64,000 bases of DNA from Neurospora crassa OR74A (lineage: Eukaryota; Ascomycota; Sordariomycetes; Sordariales; Sordariaceae): NCBI RefSeq assembly GCF_000182925.2, contig NC_026503.1, positions 1,612,001 to 1,676,000 on the forward strand, written 5' to 3'. The notes under the pieces were generated by a model, which was not told where the DNA came from, did not search any database, and was given only the letters and a program-made list of their open reading frames with translations. The stretch's first letter is position 1; the number at the start of each line of letters is the position of its first letter. Positions 58,762-64,000 of the stretch are shown in pieces. The translations under genes were made by a program, and so were the position numbers.

Positions 58762-60327
58762 ATGAAACAACAACTCATCAACTCGGCCATCATGGCAATT
58801 CTCTCCATGTTTCCACAACGAACTCAACCACCCGGCTACCCATATTTCAACACCGGTCAACTTACCGCTCCCCGCGGCGCACCCATAACTCCCGAAACCA
58901 TGCCTCAGCCACTCACCGTCTCCTTCCAAAACAGCACCCTCGTTTCCGCCAAAACCAACCAAACAACCCCCGAGACCCTCACCATCTCGCTCGAGAACAA
59001 CACCCCTTCCTCCACCGTGTACGCCTACATCACCGGCCAAACCCTGGACGGCGGCCTCTTCGTCCTCTCCGCCAGCGGCAACGCCGCTTACACTTATGCC
59101 TCCGTGAACAAGACCCTGACCCCCATCCCCCCTTCCGATATCGCCATCCCGCTCAACGCCCCCGGTTCTTCGTCTCCTCGCACGGTAACCATCCCCCGCC
59201 TGGCGGGAGCGAGGATCTGGTTCTCCGTCGATTCGCAGCTGGAGTTCTTTTTGAACCCGGTGGACGGAGTGCCGCAAGATGGAAAGGGAGCGGGCCTGGC
59301 GCTGGTGGAACCGAGTGTCACCAACGACAAAGATGTAAACTACGAGAAGGAGTGGGGGTTTGTCGAGTTTACCTTTAACGAGTTCCAGCTGTTTGCCAAT
59401 GTCTCGATGGTGGATTTGGTGGGCAAGTGTCCTGCCTCGCTCGGCGTCATCAGGACCACGGGGAAGCCGGAAGATAACCAAGAGGTTGAAGGGATGGGGT
59501 ATGAGACTGGCTTGAACAAGGTGGTCGATGAACTGAAGCAGGCCGGAGGGGATTGGGAAAAGCTGGTGGTGAGAAGGAAGAGTGATGGGCAGGTGACGAG
59601 GGTGATGAGTCCCAATTCGGCGGTGGTGATGGCTGAAGCGAGAAAGGAAAGCTTGTTCAGCGGGTACTATGACGGCTATGTGAAGCAAGTTTGGGACAAG
59701 TATGCAAAGGAAGATTTGATGGTGGATACGCAGAACAAATGGGGGGTGGTTAAGGGAAGGGTTGACGCGGGGACGGGTCTGTTGACGTTCAAATCGAACA
59801 ACAGCGAGACGATTACATTTGATAAGCCGTCGGCGGCCGATATCTACTCTTGTTCCACGGGCCCGTTCGCCTTTCCACCGTTACCGGCGAACGCGACCGA
59901 AGCCGAGCTCGACATCCAGGCGTTCCGAGGAAACGTCGGGGCGCGTCTGGCGGCGGCCTTGAACAGAAGTACGTTGCTGATCAACAACAACCAACCAGCT
60001 GGTGAGGAAATCAGTACGTTCTACAAGAGCAACAACATCACGAATCACTACAGCAGAGTGGTGCACCAAAACAGCCCGAAAGGAAAGGGGTATGCGTTCC
60101 CGTATGACGATGTGTCAAGGACGGAGAAGGAAAACGTCGCTGGTACCGTGGCAGCGGGAGATCCAAAGGTTTTCATTGTGGCGGTGGGTGGCGGGAAGGT
60201 GAACTTTGCGGCGGCGGCGAGAATGGCGAATGCTACCGGCAGTGCGGTGAACGCTACAGTACCGGTGGTGCGGACGAGGTGGAGGAGAGCGAGGGCAGGT
60301 GTAGATGCAGCGGGATGGAGGTTGTGA
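58762..60327 (+). CDS. Glycoside hydrolase family 64 endo-beta-1,3-glucanase
   Basis: GH64 enzymes cleave beta-1,3-glucan and release pentasaccharides; the fold includes a thaumatin-like domain. One open frame encodes 521 residues with no intron needed. Family-like regions are the N-terminal beta-sandwich (PLTVSFQNSTLV, VYAYITGQTLDGGLFVLSA), GARIWFSVDSQLEFFLNP, the acidic active-site region at ~193-221 (EKEWGFVEFTFNEFQLFANV followed by SMVDLVG) with candidate catalytic Glu and Asp, and the C-terminal YYDGYVKQVWDKYAKEDL...YSCSTGPF stretch. The N-terminal hydrophobic segment (INSAIMAILSMF) is short for a signal peptide, so the secretion route is uncertain; later Met codons at 58792 and 58807 are possible. 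The last ~30 residues are basic and unlike the family and may be a lineage-specific tail. It is the second glucan-active enzyme in a row on this strand. Confidence 0.9.
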   Translation: MKQQLINSAIMAILSMFPQRTQPPGYPYFNTGQLTAPRGAPITPETMPQPLTVSFQNSTLVSAKTNQTTPETLTISLENNTPSSTVYAYITGQTLDGGLFVLSASGNAAYTYASVNKTLTPIPPSDIAIPLNAPGSSSPRTVTIPRLAGARIWFSVDSQLEFFLNPVDGVPQDGKGAGLALVEPSVTNDKDVNYEKEWGFVEFTFNEFQLFANVSMVDLVGKCPASLGVIRTTGKPEDNQEVEGMGYETGLNKVVDELKQAGGDWEKLVVRRKSDGQVTRVMSPNSAVVMAEARKESLFSGYYDGYVKQVWDKYAKEDLMVDTQNKWGVVKGRVDAGTGLLTFKSNNSETITFDKPSAADIYSCSTGPFAFPPLPANATEAELDIQAFRGNVGARLAAALNRSTLLINNNQPAGEEISTFYKSNNITNHYSRVVHQNSPKGKGYAFPYDDVSRTEKENVAGTVAAGDPKVFIVAVGGGKVNFAAAARMANATGSAVNATVPVVRTRWRRARAGVDAAGWRL

Positions 60328-60725
60328 AGAGGACCAGAAGGGTTGTTGAGGAGGACTAGGTGTCGGTTGAGCGAGAGGATGAGGTGTGGCTTTTGTGGTT
60401 TCATTTTGCTTTGGGCGTCTGTCGTTCCCGATATAATATTATTCTTCTAGTTCTTCTTGTACATACACATAACGACTAATGTTAGCTCTCTGATCTTCGT
60501 TTACTAGATACGAACTGTCAAATTAAGCTTATTTTGATGACGGGCAGTGGAGCAGGAAGACAAAGCTGGATGACCGTACAAGTGAAGATGCGGAGGCAAG
60601 AAAAGGGGCAAGTAAACAAAGCCATCAGAGAGCACTCGGGCAGTCAATCAGGGTCATTTACCTCCCGCGGGGTTTACAGAAGATGCCGGACTCTTTTCGC
60701 AACATTTGTCGCAGCCAGATTTCTC

Positions 60726-60770
60726 GATGATGATGATGATGATGATGATGATGACGATGATGATGATGAT
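60726..60770. repeat. (GAT)15 microsatellite
   Basis: Fifteen GAT units with one GAC interruption, about 400 nt after the GH64 stop codon. It produces a spurious poly-Asp open frame. Confidence 0.95.
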
Positions 60771-61380
60771 AGCATTCCACAGTCGGGTAGAAGTCGTCTT
60801 GTCCTGAATCGAACCCTTGTGCAACGCTTGACCTCGGTTGTTTTGTTTGAAGCAAGCATTGGCTGGTGTCGGTTGTACCTGTGCAAGCATGGAAACGGGA
60901 CCGGAATTTGGTTAATGGAGGCCCGGCCCGGCCTTACAGGTGGGTTTCGCTCTCGTCAGGGCCCGACACAGCGAGTGTGGGGGGCGAGGCACGGGTACTG
61001 TAGCGCCCGAAATGGAGTGCAACTTGACGGAACACTGCAACACAGTGGAATGGAGTTCAGTGGCGGCTGCCCGGTGTGGACCTTCCATTCGATGAGTGGT
61101 GGTTGACGTGGGGCTGCTCGGAATCACTCCAGTTCGCCAACAAAACATAGTGAATGCAAGCCACACGAAGCCAAGGATAACCGGCAACGAAGTAACGAAC
61201 GAAGCTTGAGAGAACTGAAGTACAAAAACCTGACAGCGCGGCTCTAAGAGGCCCGTTGAAGAGACTGAAGAAAGTGAGGAGAGAGTCCCGCGCATAACCG
61301 CGTCTGCTGTAGTGTAATGGAGAAAGCCCCGCACTTACTGCGCTAGGTAGTACTGCCCTGATGGCTTACACTACGCACAG

Positions 61381-62021
61381 CACGTGGAGGGGAGCTTCTG
61401 TGACGTAATTGTACCTACGTTTGATAGTTCGTTGGAGAAAGGTGGGCTGAAACTGGCGTCATCAGCTCTTCCCCCACTAACCTCTTCTTGTCTTTGTTTG
61501 AACCTCCCGCTCATCGATCCAATTCAACCAACACAGGAACTGAAGATATACTTGCCCGTGGAAAAGTATCAAAACAGCAATCCGTGATTGTCTGATAATT
61601 CATGCACGATGGCGTCCTAAACGAAAAGGAACAACGCTTGTAACCGACACCAGAAAACGAAACAGTGACAGCGACTGGAGAGTTGGAGATGGGATGGAGA
61701 AAGGGAAACTTGGGATGTGTGCTATATGATGTACTACGGCCAATCTATGGCTGCCCGGCTGGTAGTGTAGGTACTTTGCTCAGGAAGGGGCCCTGAGATA
61801 TACAAAATGCGTACAAGCTGTCGGTTGAACCTCTCGGCGGCGACGATCAGTGGCCATAATGCCCCCCCGAAGGCCCGAACAACCTAGAGGGTGTGGAGAT
61901 TCCGTTCCGTCAAGTCCGTCCAAGGCTGGGGGGTTGGGATGCTTTTGTGTACAAGCTCGGACGATGGAAGGCACGTTTGCTTGGCCAGGCCTCCTCGGAT
62001 GACAACCCGGGGCGGGCCCCT
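61381..62021. promoter_or_regulatory. Candidate stress-type sites upstream of the LEA-like gene
   Basis: A CACGTG palindrome at 61381-61386 is followed two bases later by AGGGG (61388-61392). Further AGGGG/CCCCT words lie at 61786-61790 and 62017-62021. In fungi AGGGG is the core of stress-response elements and CACGTG is a bHLH site. Such short words occur by chance, so this is suggestive only. Confidence 0.25.
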
Positions 62022-62322
62022 CCTTCCCAGGATCCAAATCAAGTCTGCAACAAAGACGTCAGCGGCCTCGCGAAGCAATGAGGTAAGAGGCCAGCCTTGT
62101 AATCGAAAGGGTCCGTCGTGTACCCCCACTCTGATCAAGAATAAAATAGCAAACAGTTTCACTTCTTTCCCTTCCGCCTACCACGTCTATTCTATTCTCA
62201 ACTACCAAAGTTCTTTACACCTGATACCGATTCTCGAGATACCCATCTGTTGACTTTCCACGAGAAAGAAAGAAGAAAAAGTAAAGCACAACGCCAATCC
62301 TTGATACCCACCTTAGCCCATC

Positions 62323-63662
62323 ATGGAGACCGTCAACAAGGTCGCCAGCTCTGCTGCCACCACTGCTAGCAACGTTGCCGTTGAAGCTTCCAACCTCGCC
62401 GTGGAAGCTTCTAACCTCGCCGCCCAGGCCTCCAAGGCAGCCGTGGACGCCGTTTATGGAACTGGCCAGTCCCATGAGGAGCCTATCTCGGGCAAGATGG
62501 GCGATGTCTCCAAGGGGGAGCCCTACGATGCTGGTAACATGGGTGAGTGCGTCTTGAGACATGGTTTACTCTTGACTTGATCCTGACACGCTTGTGTTCT
62601 AGAACCCAGCCAAAGTACCGGCGTGGCTGTCGGCGAGAAGATGGTCCCCGATCGTACCGTCGCCCAGGACGCTGCTGGCCCTGTGAAGAAGGACGGAACT
62701 GAGCCCAAGCCAGCGAACTTGGTCAAGGTACCAGAGGCTGAGAAGGACCACAGCCCACCAACCGTCAACTCTAGGATTGACAACCACTACAACATCCCTG
62801 AGCACTCTACTGTCAACCCCAAGACCAACGCGTTCCAGGGCCCCGATAGTATTACTCCCAAGATTGACTCTCACTACAACGTCGCTGCGCCCAAGACCGC
62901 CGCTATCAAGCCCCTTGACAGCAACACTTCGTTTCCCACGACCACCACCCACACGGCTGACGCTCCCGAGCCCCTGAACGATACCTTCTCGTCCCACAGG
63001 AACATTCCGGCCGAGCAGTCCACTACCTTTCAGGATCAGAGCTCCTCCAAGCACGACGTACCCAAGGTCAACCCAGCCGCTACTCGGGGTTCGTCTCTTC
63101 ACCCTGGCGACAGTACTCAGGCCCAGAACGATATTCGTTCCCCGAATGATCCTTCTACGCACCCCACTCATGTAAAGTCGAGGGAGAACGTCGATGACCG
63201 TGATGGTGGCTTGGATGCCGACGAGAACCCCAACAAGAGCCTTGGCTCTGGCCCCAAGTCTCTAGGAGAAGTTGCCAAGCAGCATGGCGGAGATGCCGGC
63301 AAGGCCGAGGACGGAGGTGTCAAGGAGCCCCAGAACAACGCCCCCAAGGAGGAGCAGGCTAAACCGGAGTCGCATCCTATCCACCATGCTACTGGCTTTC
63401 AGGCAGATGGCGGCGACTTTGATGCGGCGGCACCTGGAGCTGGTGTCGACGCTGATCGTAAGTGAATCTCCTGAATTTAGCATTTCCAACCGAGTTACTG
63501 ACAATGTTATCATCAGGCATTCTCGAGTCAAAGGGAATCCACAGGGATGACGCTAATGGCTCCCTCGTTGGTAACACCGAAGCCCTTGAACATGACCAGA
63601 ACGGACATAAGGACAAGACCAGCTTGAAGCAGAAGATCAAGGACAAGCTGCACAAGCACTAA
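62323..63662 (+). CDS. Hydrophilic LEA-like protein with repeated modules, function unknown
   Basis: Three exons (62323-62542, 62603-63457, 63517-63662) with introns of 60 and 59 nt give 406 residues. Donors are GTGAGT and GTAAGT. The first ~45 residues are Ala-rich with a repeating pattern (SNVAVEASNLAVEASNLAAQ), an amphipathic helix like those in LEA-type desiccation proteins. The rest is strongly hydrophilic and probably disordered, rich in Asn, Asp, Lys, Pro and His. Related short modules recur: RIDNHYNIPEHSTVN, KIDSHYNVAAPKTA and FSSHRNIPAEQSTTF. The basic tail is TSLKQKIKDKLHKH. There is no signal peptide, membrane segment or cysteine-rich domain. A stress or hydrophilin role is inference from composition only; I do not recognise a named family. 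Confidence 0.8.
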
Positions 63663-64000
63663 GCTGCATGGGGCCTCCTTACATTGTTCTTTTCCTTTTG
63701 ACTGCGCACGATATCCCTTTCTTTTGTCTGCAGTGTTACGACGTAATGATGGCCAAAATGTTTTTGGGAAGCTTCGGTAGAACAGTCCTTGATGGACAGC
63801 ATGGGTTGATTTGTTAGTCCACGCAATGTCGGTTACTTCGATTATTCAATGACCATATCGATTAAAGACCTTCTTTTCGTGATGTTCCCTGGTTGTAATA
63901 TTCTCGCGCTCTAAATGGCAGTTGGAGCATTCCACATACCGAAATGTCAAAAGCAGGGACCAATCCAACTTCGATTGATGTTGCTGGCCTAGAGTCTTGG
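63663..64000. other. Region after the LEA-like gene
   Basis: Probably the 3' untranslated region and downstream flank of the LEA-like gene. No further gene start is visible before the window ends. Confidence 0.5.

Larger units (their letters stand above)
60328..62322. other. Intergenic region between GH64 and the LEA-like gene
   Basis: No gene is supported here. A 190-codon frame at 60534-61106 is driven by the GAT microsatellite and is not called. Three TACACTAC/GTAGTGTA 8-mers cluster at 61309, 61367 and 61762. The last 300 nt, with pyrimidine-rich segments before the ATG, should be the leader of the LEA-like gene. Confidence 0.5.

Noticed and set aside
60800-60830. Minus-strand GGTTCGATTC, matching a tRNA T-loop consensus
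   Set aside because: The flanking five bases on each side do not pair into a T-stem, and no acceptor, D or anticodon arms are present.
60534-61106. 190-codon frame with a long poly-Asp run
   Set aside because: Created by the GAT microsatellite at 60726-60770; flanking sequence is not protein-like.

Overview
The window is nuclear DNA of a filamentous ascomycete, most likely a Sordariomycete close to Neurospora or Sordaria. The basis is short introns (43 to 266 nt) with GT-AG ends and CTAAC/CTGAC-type branch sites, a G-alpha protein of the fungal Gi-like GNA-1 type, a RasGEF ending in the fungal EREDEKI...ESGFL tail, and intergenic DNA rich in short simple repeats. Naming the genus is inference. 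No rRNA, convincing tRNA, intact transposon, AT-rich repeat relic or CRISPR array is visible.

Layout from left to right. The G-alpha gene gna-1 (-, 3.05-4.33 kb) is followed by 7.5 kb of gene-free DNA. Next come a kappa-class glutathione transferase (+, six exons), a serine-rich single-pass membrane protein (+) and the small mitochondrial gene MIC10 (-). MIC10 shares a divergent promoter with the ribosome-biogenesis factor URB2 (+). URB2 converges on CDC123 (-), an eIF2 assembly factor. CDC123 is divergent from cwc-21 (+), a spliceosomal SR-type protein. Then comes a 1141-residue DNA-binding protein (+) built from four psq-like helix-turn-helix units and one CENP-B/Tc5-type unit, with no transposase catalytic domain; it converges on the Ras exchange factor cdc25 (-). 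After 14.6 kb with no supportable gene come a two-finger C2H2/fungal_trans transcription factor, a GH16 glucanase with a possible GPI tail, a GH64 beta-1,3-glucanase and a hydrophilic LEA-like protein, all on +.

Themes. Two signalling regulators (gna-1, heterotrimeric G protein; cdc25, Ras) lie in one window, each beside an unusually long upstream region. The middle block (MIC10, URB2, CDC123, cwc-21) is compact growth-related housekeeping with two divergent promoters and one tight convergent pair. The right block includes two enzymes that attack beta-1,3-glucan. I see no operon-like or biosynthetic cluster.

The best candidates for something undescribed are the multi-HTH, DDE-less transposase-like protein; an intergenic 8-mer (TACACTAC/GTAGTGTA) counted by eye about eight times above chance; and an interleaved set of inverted repeats near 56.3 kb. 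Exon boundaries were set by hand from splice signals, reading frame and remembered family alignments; none was checked by a search or by RNA data.
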